Source of the DNA: Candidatus Desulfatibia vada
Lineage (GTDB): Bacteria; Desulfobacterota; Desulfobacteria; Desulfobacterales; UBA11574
DNA length: 45,040 nt
Assembly (NCBI GenBank): GCA_014383215.1
Contig: JACNIG010000122.1
Location: 1 to 45,040, forward strand
Direction of reading: 5' to 3'
Made by a program: the position numbers and the translations under genes. Under the pieces are notes generated by a model. It did not search any database. It was not told where the DNA came from and worked only from the letters and a program-made list of their open reading frames with translations. Positions 30,941-41,022 of the stretch are shown here, piece by piece; positions within the stretch are counted from its first letter, which is position 1; every line of letters begins with the position of its first letter.

Positions 30941-33187
30941 TCACCTGTTATCCAAAATCTCCCTTATTTTTTGCGACATATTTTGTATATCAAAGGGCTT
31001 TTGGATAAAACCGTCGCAGCCCCGTTCCAATATTTCGGCAGCCTGACCATGGATGCTATATCCACTCGAAAGCAGGACTTTTAGATCCGGATTGACCTTT
31101 TTCAATTTGTCATAAGTCTCACCACCGTCCATTTCCGGCATAATCATGTCAAGGATGACCATATCAATATAGTCCTTATTTTCTTGACAAATTTTGATTG
31201 CATCCGTTCCATTTCTGGCGATTAAAGCCCTGTATCCAAGTATCGCCAGTAGTTCCTTACCCACATCGATTATAATCTCCTCATCATCAACTAAAAGAAC
31301 AGTCTCCGACCCTTTTAGTATTTTTTGTTCCTTTGCCTTCTCTTTGATGACTTCTCCTTTGGAAGCCGGCAGATAAATGTCGAACACCGCCCCTTCACCC
31401 TTTACACTCTTGACATCTATGAAACCACCATGATTCTTGATGATGCCATAAACAGAAGAGAGTCCTAAGCCAGTGCCTCTGCTCATTTCCTTGGTTGTAA
31501 AAAACGGATCAAATATCCTCTTCCGGGTTGCAGCATCCATACCAACGCCTGTATCGGCAACCGAAATTTTTACATAATTACCCGGCTTGACTTCCAAGGG
31601 CTCGGTGCAATTTTCATCAAGGGTGACATTTTCTGTTTGAACATATAAAATTCCACCTCCGGGCATTGACTGCCAGGCATTGATATAAAGATTCAACAGA
31701 ACCTGTTCTATCTGCCCCTGATCGACAACTGCAGGCCAAAGATTGTTTTCATACTTTTCACGAATAGTGATCTCTTTCTTAGTCCGCCCAAACATATGAT
31801 TCTGTTTTTTAACAATTTCGTTTATATCTGCCGGTTTGACTTCATATTTTCCGCCTCTAGCAAAGCCCAGAAGCTGCTTGGTAAGATCCGATGCACTTTT
31901 AACATATTCTTCTATTCCTTTGAGATGTTCAAAATAGGGTTGGGATGAATCCGTATCCGCCGTCATTAAAGAAGCGCGTCCCTGGATTCCCATCAGCAGG
32001 TTGTTAAAGTCGTGTGCAATCCCTCCGGCTAAAGTTCCGATGGCCTCCATCTTCTGCGATTGCCGGACGTGGACTTCAAGTTTCCTGCTCTCTTCCTCAG
32101 CCTGCTTCTTCGAGGTTAAATCAATAACGTTTCCCATGCAGGCACTGTGCCCATTGAAGTCGATTGTTGTAGCAAAAAGGCCGAACCATACTGGTTCGCC
32201 ATTCTTTTGTATGGCGCGAAACTCGTAGTGTGTTATGGCATCAGCTCCGTTGGACCTGGCCAGCTCTCTCTCTTTAACCATATTACGATCTTCATGATGT
32301 ACAAAATCCCAAAGGTTCTTATCTGTCATTTCCCCAAGTGAATAGCTCAGCATCTGTGCCAGACAATCATTTACATATACAATTTTTCCATATAGATGGA
32401 TGAATATTCCGGTTAAGGACTGATCGGTTAAGGCACGATATCGCTCTTCTGATTGCCTGAGGTTATCTATCAGTTGATCTCTTTCTTTAACCGTTTCTTC
32501 ATAATCAGCTATCAAATCTTTGCTGGTGATTCTTAAAATCCATCTAAGCATTTGTTTTAGAAAACCGGGCCCTTTCTTCCATGTCATACGGAGAGAGCAA
32601 TGTTCGCCACCATTAACGACACATTCGATTTCCTCACATTTCACATCCACGGCACCTGTCATTTTGGCTATGCCTATATAGATCCCCATATTCCAGTTAC
32701 AGATATCTTTGGTAACCCGAAAACCGGGATAATAATGGAGTTCGAACACGGCTGAATTATTTGTCAATTCAGAAAGCTTTACCTCTTTCGTTCTGTTAAA
32801 ACGAGCATTGATCTTTGCCGGCTGTGTACAAATAAATTTGGTGCTGACTATTCTGCTGAAAAAAAGGATGGTTTTGGAAAACTGTTCGATGACGGCATCC
32901 TCACCTGCTTTAACCAGGGCATTAGAACCGCCGACAACCTTTTTAGCATTGGCAAAAAAAGTCAGAGAAAATTCATTTGAAACCCAATATGCGGAATCAT
33001 TCAAGTGGTGTTCATGGACTCGTATCAGGTTTGAGGGGTTTTCTTTATCTGCAACAAGATAGCTGTTATTATCAACTAAACCATCGAGTGTCTGCCCCAC
33101 GCCCTCATCGCCATAGTGCTTTGTCAAGTAGCCCAATAACCCACGAAAATTGGAACAATTTACATCCTTGTCCATCAACATTATCAT
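30941..33187 (-). CDS. Cytoplasmic hybrid histidine kinase with V4R-like sensor, PAS and receiver
   Basis: This 748-residue kinase has no membrane segment. Residues 1-215 resemble a 4-vinyl-reductase-like/haem-NO-binding-like sensor module, seen in the [18 protein letters not shown] stretch with its two Cys. A PAS domain follows (about 245-365), then HisKA with phosphoacceptor His392 in [11 protein letters not shown], an HATPase with [13 protein letters not shown], and a receiver with Asp680 in VILDMIMP. It is a paralogue of the kinase at 1939-5166 from HisKA to the end, with a different sensor. V4R domains bind small hydrophobic molecules, so an internal chemical signal is likely. Confidence 0.92.
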   Translation of the reverse strand: MIMLMDKDVNCSNFRGLLGYLTKHYGDEGVGQTLDGLVDNNSYLVADKENPSNLIRVHEHHLNDSAYWVSNEFSLTFFANAKKVVGGSNALVKAGEDAVIEQFSKTILFFSRIVSTKFICTQPAKINARFNRTKEVKLSELTNNSAVFELHYYPGFRVTKDICNWNMGIYIGIAKMTGAVDVKCEEIECVVNGGEHCSLRMTWKKGPGFLKQMLRWILRITSKDLIADYEETVKERDQLIDNLRQSEERYRALTDQSLTGIFIHLYGKIVYVNDCLAQMLSYSLGEMTDKNLWDFVHHEDRNMVKERELARSNGADAITHYEFRAIQKNGEPVWFGLFATTIDFNGHSACMGNVIDLTSKKQAEEESRKLEVHVRQSQKMEAIGTLAGGIAHDFNNLLMGIQGRASLMTADTDSSQPYFEHLKGIEEYVKSASDLTKQLLGFARGGKYEVKPADINEIVKKQNHMFGRTKKEITIREKYENNLWPAVVDQGQIEQVLLNLYINAWQSMPGGGILYVQTENVTLDENCTEPLEVKPGNYVKISVADTGVGMDAATRKRIFDPFFTTKEMSRGTGLGLSSVYGIIKNHGGFIDVKSVKGEGAVFDIYLPASKGEVIKEKAKEQKILKGSETVLLVDDEEIIIDVGKELLAILGYRALIARNGTDAIKICQENKDYIDMVILDMIMPEMDGGETYDKLKKVNPDLKVLLSSGYSIHGQAAEILERGCDGFIQKPFDIQNMSQKIREILDNR

Positions 33188-33706
33188 TGCCTGCAGTTAT
33201 TACTAACTAACAATATGAGAACAAACTGGATCCCCTTAGACTAGTACAGCAAATAATGTGCCAATTAATTTAGCGTATAGCTGTCCAACAGAAAAAACTG
33301 TATGTGATTGCTTTTATTAAGTTAAAAACTGATGGCAGTTGTAAGCCGGGGGGGAAAACAACTATGGCAAATATAAAAGTGCCTCTTGTGTCAGAATTTT
33401 GACATGAATGCAGCAGACTGTGGCATTTCCCTTTTCAGATAAAATCGTGTTACGATTTTATGAAACTCCCGCCCCGCTGAAAGCGGGACGGGATCAGATG
33501 GCGAAAAACCAAAATTCCTATCCCCGTGACAAGCTACGGGGTATTTCGGAATTTTTGCCACAGCCCTTCGGGCTGCGGCACCGCTCCTTCACCTTAATAA
33601 GGTATTTATCTTAGGGGTAAAATGAGATGTTGACATAAAATCACCCCTTCCTGTAACCTTTCCCATATAAAAACAATTAGAAAGATGCAATTAGGGAGAT
33701 GCCAAG
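33188..33706. other. Intergenic region with several hairpins
   Basis: A GATAAAATCGT-gt-TACGATTTTATG hairpin lies at 33438-33461. CCCGCCCCGCT pairs partly with AGCGGGACGGG near 33470-33492. A long imperfect stem runs from AAAATTCC near 33511 to GGAATTTTT near 33549, with an inner CCCCGT/ACGGGG. CAGCCCTTCGGGCTG follows near 33563. No gene is apparent. The group could form a structured RNA or be a repeat cluster. Confidence 0.5.
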
Positions 33707-35431
33707 ATGACCAAAACCGATACTGCGGTCCCCCCCAATTTTATCAGTCATATAATTGAGGAAGACATAAAATCAAACAAGCACGGCGGGAAGGTCGCGA
33801 CCCGTTTTCCGCCGGAACCCAACGGCTATCTGCATATTGGGCATGCCAAGTCCATCTGCCTGAACTTCGGTCTGGCCATCGAATACAACGGCACCTGCAA
33901 CCTGCGGTTCGACGATACCAACCCTGCCAAGGAAGAGGTTGAGTATGTGGAATCGATAAAGGAAGACGTGCGCTGGCTGGGGTTCGACTGGGACGACCGG
34001 CTGTTTTACGCCTCCGACTACTTTGATCAGCTCTGCGATTACGCCGTGCAGCTCATCAAAGACCACAAGGCCTATGTCTGCAGTTTAAGCGCCGACGAAA
34101 TCAGAGAGTACCGGGGCACTCTGACGGAAGCCGGCCGGGACAGCCCTTACCGCACGCGTTCGGTTGAGGAAAATTTGGATCTGTTCCAGCGTATGCAAGC
34201 CGGCGAATTCGCAGACGGCTCCCATGTCCTGCGCGCCAAAATTGATATGGCGGCACCTAATATGGTCATGCGGGATCCGACACTGTTTCGGATTCGCAAA
34301 GTACCTCATCACCGCACGGGTGACAAATGGTGTATCTACCCCATGTACGATTTTACCCACGGCCTTTCAGATTCCATCGAAGACATTACCCATTCGCTCT
34401 GCACCCTGGAATTTGAGAATAACCGTGAACTGTACGACTGGGTGCTGAACACACTCAACGTCGATTGTCATCCACAGCAGATCGAATTCGCACGCCTGAA
34501 TCTCAGTTACACTGTGTTGAGCAAGCGCAGGCTTATACAATTGGTGGATGAGGGGCATGTCAGCGGCTGGGACGACCCCAGAATGCCGACTCTCAGCGGT
34601 TTGCGGCGGCGGGGTTATACGCCGGAAGCCATCCGCGGCTTCTGCGAACGCATCGGCGTGGCACGAAGAAACAGCGTCGTCGACATGGCGCTTTTAGAAT
34701 ACATAATCCGCGAAGATCTGAACAAGCGGGTAGCGCGGGTGATGGCTGTCCTGCACCCGCTGAGGGTAGTGATTGTTAACTATCCTGAAGAACAAACGGA
34801 AGAACTGGAAGCAATCAACAACCCCGAGGATCCGGCCATGGGAACCCGCAGCCTTCCGTTTTCACGGGTACTCTATATCGAGCAGGAAGATTTCCGGGAA
34901 GATCCGCCCAAAAAATTCTTCCGTCTGGCCCCCGGGCGTGAGGTGCGTCTGCGTTATGCCTATTTTATCAAGTGTGTGGATGTGATTAAAAATGAACAAA
35001 CCGGCGAAATCGTCGAGTTGCACTGCACCTATGACCCCGAAACGCAGGGCGGGTCGGCTCCGGACGGGCGTAAAGTCAAGGCAACCCTGCACTGGGTTTC
35101 GGCGGACCACGCTATCAGCGCTCAGATACGCCTGTACGACAATCTCTTCACGGTGCCGAACCCGACAGAAGCAAAAGACGGTCTGGATTTTAAGGACTAT
35201 GTAAATACGAATTCACTGGAAACATTAAGGGACTGCCGCCTGGAACCGACCCTGGCAGGTGCGGCCCCGGGCAGTCGCTACCAGTTCGAAAGAGTCGGCT
35301 ATTTCTGCGTTGATACGGTCGATTCTACGGCTGAATCTTTGGTGTTTAACCGCACGGTAACCCTGCGAGACACCTGGGCCAAAATCCTAAAAGCCCAGCA
35401 GCAGCAAAAAAAGCGGCCCAAACAGCGATAA
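33707..35431 (+). CDS. glnS: Glutaminyl-tRNA synthetase
   Basis: The 574-residue enzyme attaches glutamine to tRNA-Gln. It has the class I HIGH motif in [11 protein letters not shown] near residue 42, the KMSKS equivalent VLSKRRL near residue 270, [10 protein letters not shown], and the GlnRS-type C-terminal beta-barrel anticodon domains ([23 protein letters not shown]). Length is close to the E. coli enzyme. GGGAGA precedes the ATG. Presence of GlnRS does not rule out an indirect amidation route elsewhere. Confidence 0.96.
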   Translation: MTKTDTAVPPNFISHIIEEDIKSNKHGGKVATRFPPEPNGYLHIGHAKSICLNFGLAIEYNGTCNLRFDDTNPAKEEVEYVESIKEDVRWLGFDWDDRLFYASDYFDQLCDYAVQLIKDHKAYVCSLSADEIREYRGTLTEAGRDSPYRTRSVEENLDLFQRMQAGEFADGSHVLRAKIDMAAPNMVMRDPTLFRIRKVPHHRTGDKWCIYPMYDFTHGLSDSIEDITHSLCTLEFENNRELYDWVLNTLNVDCHPQQIEFARLNLSYTVLSKRRLIQLVDEGHVSGWDDPRMPTLSGLRRRGYTPEAIRGFCERIGVARRNSVVDMALLEYIIREDLNKRVARVMAVLHPLRVVIVNYPEEQTEELEAINNPEDPAMGTRSLPFSRVLYIEQEDFREDPPKKFFRLAPGREVRLRYAYFIKCVDVIKNEQTGEIVELHCTYDPETQGGSAPDGRKVKATLHWVSADHAISAQIRLYDNLFTVPNPTEAKDGLDFKDYVNTNSLETLRDCRLEPTLAGAAPGSRYQFERVGYFCVDTVDSTAESLVFNRTVTLRDTWAKILKAQQQQKKRPKQR

Positions 35432-35512
35432 TAACCTTTTTGCAGAAATCCATGCACCTGATTGAGTTAAGACTCAATTAGAATTTATTTGTTGACATAT
35501 AAAAGAGTAAAC

Positions 35513-36370
35513 ATGAGTAAAAGCGGAAAAATAAAGAACCGTCCACAATGTATTGTACTTCCTTTTCAACCCGACCCTCCCGAGGATTTTAACGGGATAG
35601 GTCTTGCGCTTCATTTTCTTCTGGGAAATGTGATGGCCCTTCACACAGGATTGAAAGAATGCTGGTTCGGCTGGAGGGCAAACAAAATATTTCCGGAAAA
35701 AACGGACCTGAAAGCGTACTGCCGGGAAAAGGAAATTTTGGTCAATTTACATCAGGTCAGCACGGAGCAGAATGTACGCTTTTGGCTGTACGGAAAGGCC
35801 GGCGATCGGTTCGCGACCGTTTTTTTATTTGATGCCGCCGATAATGAACAGAGTCTTTCAAAACGTATCCCCGTTTCTTACTCGGACGGCCTTGTCGAAT
35901 TTCGCCGGATATTTCTGGACCATTTGGCAGCCTGGGGGCACCCTTTTCCTGCCAAGCAGGTACAACCGGCGTTATGGACTGAAACGATATCGATGCATGG
36001 GATGGATATCCTGGGGCGCGCGCTTGAAGCGTTCTATCTACATTCTGTTTATGGCGAAAAGGGGAAAATCGATTCAGGTCTTTTTGAAAAGGCCGCTGCC
36101 GTTGCCCCGAACTCTTTCATGACGCAAGACATTCTGGGCTGGGCATCCTACCGCAACCAGGATTACAGGGCTGCGAAAGAATCGTTTCTGCGGGCGCTGC
36201 GGAGCAATCCCCACGGCATTGGTGCTATGTCGGGGCTGATGTGGTGCGGTGTGTACACAAATGACAGGGAAGAGGCGCAGTTTTGGGCTGCACGAAAAGC
36301 AGAAGTGCGTGGAGAAGACATTAAAGAGGCACGGCAGAAAGCACTCAATAGGATGAAAAAGCTGAGATAA
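35513..36370 (+). CDS. TPR-repeat protein of unknown function
   Basis: The 285-residue product has an N-terminal alpha/beta region starting MSKSGKIKNRPQCIVLPFQP and a C-terminal tetratricopeptide part (DILGWASYRNQDYRAAKESF, LRALRSNPHGIGAMSGLMWC). TPRs usually mediate protein binding. It has no signal peptide. I chose ATG 35513, preceded by AAAAGAG; a TTG 24 bases upstream is possible. It follows glnS at a distance of 81 bases and could be cotranscribed. Confidence 0.75.
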   Translation: MSKSGKIKNRPQCIVLPFQPDPPEDFNGIGLALHFLLGNVMALHTGLKECWFGWRANKIFPEKTDLKAYCREKEILVNLHQVSTEQNVRFWLYGKAGDRFATVFLFDAADNEQSLSKRIPVSYSDGLVEFRRIFLDHLAAWGHPFPAKQVQPALWTETISMHGMDILGRALEAFYLHSVYGEKGKIDSGLFEKAAAVAPNSFMTQDILGWASYRNQDYRAAKESFLRALRSNPHGIGAMSGLMWCGVYTNDREEAQFWAARKAEVRGEDIKEARQKALNRMKKLR

Positions 36371-36429
36371 GCCAGGACATATCGTTATGTATCAACGATC
36401 TTAGTGGATTTTCAGCGCTGTGCAGGTAT

Positions 36430-37695
36430 CTAACCAAAGATGCCTTTCAAGGTGAAAAAGAAAAAAGCAGCCATTAAACCACCTGCGGGCAATGTGACTA
36501 CCCAGGAGATAATAATATTTAAAACTACTCGTAAGTCTAAAGCCCCGACTCCGCGAGCTAAACCGACTCCAAAAACCGCCCCTACTAATATGTGTGTGGT
36601 CGAAACGGGAATTCCGGTTCGAGAGGCAAGCACAACCGTTGCAGCCGCCCCCAATTCTGCACAGAAACCACGAGATGGCGTGAGTTCGGTGATCTTTTTG
36701 CCAACAGTCAGCATTACCTTGTAACCCAAGGTGACTAAGCCCAAGACAATCCCGCCGCCGCCTATTAATAGAATCCAGAGGGGCAGCGGCGCGTGTTGCA
36801 TCACCTCGCCGCCTGAATCAACAATACTAAAAACCGCGGCCAGGGGGCCGATGCCATTGGCCACATCATTTGAACCATGGGCAAAAGCCATGGAACAAGC
36901 GGTAAATAACATCAGGGGAGTAAATACTTTTTCCACACCGGCAAAGTGAGATCTTCTATCAGCATTTTCATCAAATTCAATTCTTCTTATTAATAACCAG
37001 CCCAAAAAAGCAACAAGGCCCCCGATGCAGACAGCAACAAGAAAACTCGCCCAGACAGACAAATCGATTTTCAAATGCATCAGACCTTTGAATAAAGTTA
37101 CCAGGGATATAATAAACCCGACCAGAAAGACATAGCCGGGTGCATATTTTTTTGCATTGCCAAGCGGGTTGTCCGTATTTAAAATTAATTTGCGAATACT
37201 TATGACCAAAAGAAAGCTGATTGTTCCGCCTACAAGCGGTGAGATTATCCAACTGGCGACGACTTTGATAATTTTATCCCAGTTCACCGCATCAATCCCG
37301 ATGCCGACAATTGCAAAACCCACAATCGCGCCGACAATCGAATGCGTTGTGGAGACCGGCCAGCCTTTTGCGGAAGCGATCGTCAACCAGACGGCTGCCG
37401 CCAGCAAAGAAGCAAGCATGCCGTAAACCAGAATTTGAGGCTCGTTAATAATTGCAGAAGGGTCGACAATACCCTTGCGAATCGTTGTGGTCACGTGTCC
37501 CCCGGCTAAAACTGCGCCTAAAAATTCAAAGACAACGGCGATACAAATAGCCTGTTTGACAGTCACCGCGCCTGCTCCTACCGAGGTCCCCATGGCGTTT
37601 GCCAAATCGTTTGCGCCGACGCCCCAGGTCATATAAAGTCCGAAAACAACTGCAATTATAATAAAGATAAAGCCATATGCCGCAATGATTTCCAC
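36430..37695 (-). CDS. PiT-family inorganic phosphate transporter
   Basis: The 421-residue integral membrane protein carries the two inverted PiT signatures, GANDLANAMGTSVGAG near the N-terminus and GSNDVANGIGPLAAVF in the second half, plus GWPVSTTHSIVGA and TGIPVSTTHILVGAV. It imports phosphate (or sulfate in some relatives) with H+ or Na+. It follows a DUF47 gene by 16 bases; DUF47 proteins are PhoU-like partners that regulate PiT transport. No PstSCAB genes are in the window. Confidence 0.95.
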   Translation of the reverse strand: MEIIAAYGFIFIIIAVVFGLYMTWGVGANDLANAMGTSVGAGAVTVKQAICIAVVFEFLGAVLAGGHVTTTIRKGIVDPSAIINEPQILVYGMLASLLAAAVWLTIASAKGWPVSTTHSIVGAIVGFAIVGIGIDAVNWDKIIKVVASWIISPLVGGTISFLLVISIRKLILNTDNPLGNAKKYAPGYVFLVGFIISLVTLFKGLMHLKIDLSVWASFLVAVCIGGLVAFLGWLLIRRIEFDENADRRSHFAGVEKVFTPLMLFTACSMAFAHGSNDVANGIGPLAAVFSIVDSGGEVMQHAPLPLWILLIGGGGIVLGLVTLGYKVMLTVGKKITELTPSRGFCAELGAAATVVLASRTGIPVSTTHILVGAVFGVGLARGVGALDLRVVLNIIISWVVTLPAGGLMAAFFFFTLKGIFG

Positions 37696-37711
37696 TATAA
37701 ATTCCTTTCTT

Positions 37712-38392
37712 TTACTGGGCTAGGAATGACAAGATTCGATCACCAACATTTTCCGAATGATTGGCCACTTCGCCAATCTCTTTAATTAATTTATACCACA
37801 ATATAACTGAGACCGGTTTCAACTGGTCTTCCAGGGAGAATAAAATCCGGTCAAGTTCTTTTGCCAAATCATCAGTAATCTCTTCGGTTTGTTTTAAATC
37901 TACAACCATATCAGTAACAATAGACGAATATTTGCCTCTAAAACCAACTTCCAGCAATTCATCCAGTTCTTCGATTACCTTTAAGGCTTTATTGAATGTG
38001 TCAATTGTCGCTTGAATAAGTTCCATTAGAAGAGCGCGCATTGCTTCCGGAACCTCCATTTCGCGGACGGTCAGGATACCGGCGATGTTTTCGACAGAAT
38101 CTGCAATTGAATCCTGCTCCGATATAAGGACCAACAGATCCGGTCGGGCGACCGGCAAGAAAATGGTTTTGGGCAGATTAAGCCGCAGTCCATTTTTGAT
38201 CGCATCGGCCTCGCTTTCAATCTTATCTATTTTTTCAGCGATTTCTTTAACGCGATTTTGATCTCTTTCAAAGAGTGCCTCAAATAAGGGCATGAATTCA
38301 GCCACACATTTAGCGACAACCCGCATATGCTCCTGAAGCGGTTTGAATGGAGATTGTCGCAGTAATCTGGCAAGAGGATTCGTGGTTTTCAT
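37712..38392 (-). CDS. DUF47/PhoU-like regulatory protein of PiT transporter
   Basis: The 226-residue helical protein belongs to the DUF47 (TIGR00153, PhoU-like) family: FKPLQEHMRVVAKCVAEFMP, EIAEKIDKIESEADAIKNGL, IADSVENIAGIL and IKEIGEVANHSENVGDRIL. The acidic E-x3-D patches of PhoU that bind metals are present. It probably controls the adjacent phosphate transporter. The ATG follows AAGGAGG at about nine bases. Confidence 0.93.
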   Translation of the reverse strand: MKTTNPLARLLRQSPFKPLQEHMRVVAKCVAEFMPLFEALFERDQNRVKEIAEKIDKIESEADAIKNGLRLNLPKTIFLPVARPDLLVLISEQDSIADSVENIAGILTVREMEVPEAMRALLMELIQATIDTFNKALKVIEELDELLEVGFRGKYSSIVTDMVVDLKQTEEITDDLAKELDRILFSLEDQLKPVSVILWYKLIKEIGEVANHSENVGDRILSFLAQ

Positions 38393-38515
38393 TATAAGTT
38401 TACCTCCTTATCTATTACCTCTCATCATAGAAAAAACCCAATATTTTTCTGGAAATGATACGCATATTGTATTAAAAGATACATTGAGTACCTTAAAAAG
38501 TCCAATACAATAATA

Positions 38516-38634
38516 AGGTTCAGGATTCACGGTTCAGAGGTTCAAGGTTAATCCCGATTTTGTCTGGATTCGCCTCAGAATCGAAATCCTCGGTTACCGT
38601 TTTAACCGTGGAACCCTGAACCCTTGAACCTGAG
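38516..38634. repeat. Inverted-repeat element with GGTTCA-type arms
   Basis: The left arm, from 38516 to 38551, strings together GGTTCA, GGATTCAC, GGTTCAGA and GGTTCAAGG. The right arm, 38602-38634, is its inverse with GAACCCTGAACCCTTGAACC. The inner part includes a weak AACGG/CCGTT pairing. It lies upstream of the cytochrome operon. Other features of the 38393-39023 gap are an AGACTT-cgcattt-AAGTCT inverted repeat near 38955-38973 that could be an operator of the cytochrome operon. Confidence 0.75.
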
Positions 38635-39023
38635 TTGTTACCTTTTTTCGAAAACCGGGAAATTGAAAGAACGTAAACATAAAAGGAAAAGTATTGAAGA
38701 GCATCAGCATGTTTTAATCTTAATGAAATATACAGCTTTTTTTTATTAAAAATACAGCCTTTAACCCATATACTTAATAACGGGATTAATAGAATCTTAA
38801 AGCCAAAGGGCCTTGCAGAACCTGATCTCATGATATTCATACTGCCGTTACCCCTCGAACCTGCTGAACACTGCAACCATCGCAAAGGCCTGCTGCATTT
38901 CAAAACCCAACCCGCGAATGCTGTAGTGCTGGTGTTATGTTTTTTTTAAAATTTAGACTTCGCATTTAAGTCTTATAGACAACATATATAACAACCTAAA
39001 CTTAATGAACTGAGGAGGTCGAT

Positions 39024-40289
39024 ATGAAAATCAATTCCTTGGCGAGGGTAGTTTTGTCGTGCCTGATGGCCGTGACATTGGCAGCCTGCGCCGCCGAAAA
39101 ACCGATCGACATTGCAGCGGCCACGTCGCAGCCCAAGGCGTTCGTCGGCTCGGATACGTGTAAGCAGTGTCATCTGGAGCACTATGATTCCTGGCAGATG
39201 ACTTTGCACAGCCGCATGCTGCAGGATGCCAAAGCAAACGAGGACGCCCTTATCGTGCCGATTGAAGAGGAAAGGATTCGCGCAGATCTCGCCAAGCTGG
39301 AGCAAAAGCTCAAGGTGCCGTCGGACAAGGTATACGTTCCCAAAACCGATGAAATCCTTTACACCATCGGCAGCCAGTGGAAACAGCGCTATTTGGTAAA
39401 AAAGGACGGGACCCTTTTCATTTCTCCGATTCAGTACAACGCCGATACCCACCGCTGGGTCAATTACCACGAAAACGACTGGGACAAGCGGCCCTGGCTC
39501 AAAAAATGCGGCGGTTGCCATGCCACCGGAGCCGATCTTGAAAAAGGCACCTTCGTCGAGCCGGGAGTGGCCTGCGAAGCGTGTCACGGCAAGGGTTCCT
39601 GGCATGCGGCCCTGCCTAAGACCGCTGTTTTTGAAAAGCGCCAGACTATTGTTAATCCGGCCAAACTGACCATGGGAGTGGCCGCCCAGATTTGCGGTTC
39701 CTGCCACAATCGCGGCCATGCCACCAAAGTTAAAGGGGCCGGCTGGCCGGTGGGCTATGCGCCCGGCAAGGCTCTGGAGGCGTATTACGAATCCACTTCC
39801 TTTGAAGGCGGTGACGTAAAGCACGTGTATGCCAACGAATTTTCCAAGGGACATCACCAGCAATTTATCGACTGGCAACAGTCGAAACATGCTGCCGAAG
39901 GTGTGACCTGCACGTCCTGCCACTACGTGCATCAGATCGGCATTCCGCCCACCCGCTCTCAGACGCTGGCGGCAGGCTCCAAACAGTGCCTTTCCTGTCA
40001 CGAAATTTTGAACAACAATCTGGCGCACTCCATCCACTCTTTTGCCAACTGCGTGGGTTGCCACATGCCCAGGATCGCCAAGAGTGCCGAATCCGGAGAT
40101 ATACACAGCCACGTATTTGTTACCTTGCTGCCCAGGGACACCCTGGCCAATCCGAAAGTTCCCAATTCGTGCCAGACCTGCCACAAGCACAAGGATGCTG
40201 ATTTGAAGACGCTCCAGGAGGCGTACGATGCCCTGGCCAAACTTCCCAAACCTGTGGCCGTAGCGACTAAAACCGTTATATATGAATAA
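39024..40289 (+). CDS. Octahaem c-type cytochrome lipoprotein
   Basis: The 421-residue product has a lipoprotein signal with LAAC (Cys22) and eight CxxCH haem motifs: CKQCH, CGGCH, CEACH, CGSCH, CTSCH, CLSCH, CVGCH and CQTCH. Spacing and the first block YDSWQMTLHSRML resemble cytochrome c554/c-prime type proteins. It probably carries electrons in the periplasm or on the outer membrane; whether it also reduces a substrate is unknown. GAGGAGG lies seven bases before the ATG. It begins an operon with the trihaem and cytochrome b genes. A long antisense frame opposite it is not coding. Confidence 0.9.
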   Translation: MKINSLARVVLSCLMAVTLAACAAEKPIDIAAATSQPKAFVGSDTCKQCHLEHYDSWQMTLHSRMLQDAKANEDALIVPIEEERIRADLAKLEQKLKVPSDKVYVPKTDEILYTIGSQWKQRYLVKKDGTLFISPIQYNADTHRWVNYHENDWDKRPWLKKCGGCHATGADLEKGTFVEPGVACEACHGKGSWHAALPKTAVFEKRQTIVNPAKLTMGVAAQICGSCHNRGHATKVKGAGWPVGYAPGKALEAYYESTSFEGGDVKHVYANEFSKGHHQQFIDWQQSKHAAEGVTCTSCHYVHQIGIPPTRSQTLAAGSKQCLSCHEILNNNLAHSIHSFANCVGCHMPRIAKSAESGDIHSHVFVTLLPRDTLANPKVPNSCQTCHKHKDADLKTLQEAYDALAKLPKPVAVATKTVIYE

Positions 40290-40311
40290 AAGGCAACCTG
40301 GGAGATGATTC

Positions 40312-41022
40312 ATGAAAAGGAAGCAATGGTATCAAATGCCTCTCCTCTGGATTGCCGGGCTCGTTCTGCTTGTTCTGATGGTACTTCCGAACATGGCCGC
40401 TGCCCAGGGAGAAGAAGTGGCATCGGCCCTGCGACGGTACAAGCAATATGAGGTCAGCACCGGATATTACGAAGAATATGAGGCCCGGCCGCGTCACGAG
40501 CGCCCCCGGGTAACGGTCCCGTCGCGCCGGCGGCGTCTTCTAGGGCTCCCTTACAGCTCGACGGCAGCCTCTGTGAGGATCCGCACGCGTCTGTCGGATT
40601 CTCACCTAGGCATTAAGTTTTACGACAACCGCCGCTGTGAGGACTGCCATGTCGAACAGACCCGGGATATGCATACGACCCGGGCCAATCTGACCTGCCG
40701 CCAGTGTCACGGCGGAGAGCCTGTCGCCAGTATCGATCACTACTTTTCACCCATGAACCCTATCCGGAAGCACGCCTATGTGTGCGCCAAGTGCCACGAA
40801 GGGGCCAATGCTTCCTTTGCTTCCTATGTTATCCATGAACCTTCGGCCGGATCACTGACCGCCAAGACGAGCTTTCCGGTTTTGTATTATACTTACTGGT
40901 TCATGCTCATCCTTTTAGTGGGTACGCTGGCTTTCTTTGTACCGCACAGTTTCTTAGCGGGTTTGCGGGAATTATTTACGAAAAAGGGAAAGGCAACAGA
41001 GGATACCGACGATGTACATTAA
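40312..41022 (+). CDS. Membrane-anchored trihaem c-type cytochrome
   Basis: The 236-residue product has an N-terminal hydrophobic signal or anchor (residues about 8-30), an Arg-rich stretch (VPSRRRRLLGL), three CxxCH motifs (CEDCH, CRQCH, CAKCH) and a C-terminal membrane segment (YTYWFMLILLVGTLAFF). It resembles the haem subunits that link a membrane cytochrome b to periplasmic cytochromes. The stop overlaps the start of the next gene by 11 bases, so it is coupled with the cytochrome b. Confidence 0.88.
   Translation: MKRKQWYQMPLLWIAGLVLLVLMVLPNMAAAQGEEVASALRRYKQYEVSTGYYEEYEARPRHERPRVTVPSRRRRLLGLPYSSTAASVRIRTRLSDSHLGIKFYDNRRCEDCHVEQTRDMHTTRANLTCRQCHGGEPVASIDHYFSPMNPIRKHAYVCAKCHEGANASFASYVIHEPSAGSLTAKTSFPVLYYTYWFMLILLVGTLAFFVPHSFLAGLRELFTKKGKATEDTDDVH

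Noticed and set aside
33188-33706. T-box riboswitch before glnS
   Set aside because: I looked for the TGGNACC-type T-box motif and a specifier loop and found neither; only unrelated hairpins are visible.
38973-40313. Long minus-strand frame of 446 codons opposite the octahaem cytochrome gene
   Set aside because: The plus strand has eight CxxCH motifs, a lipoprotein signal and a strong ribosome site; the antisense frame has no family features and is a shadow of codon bias.
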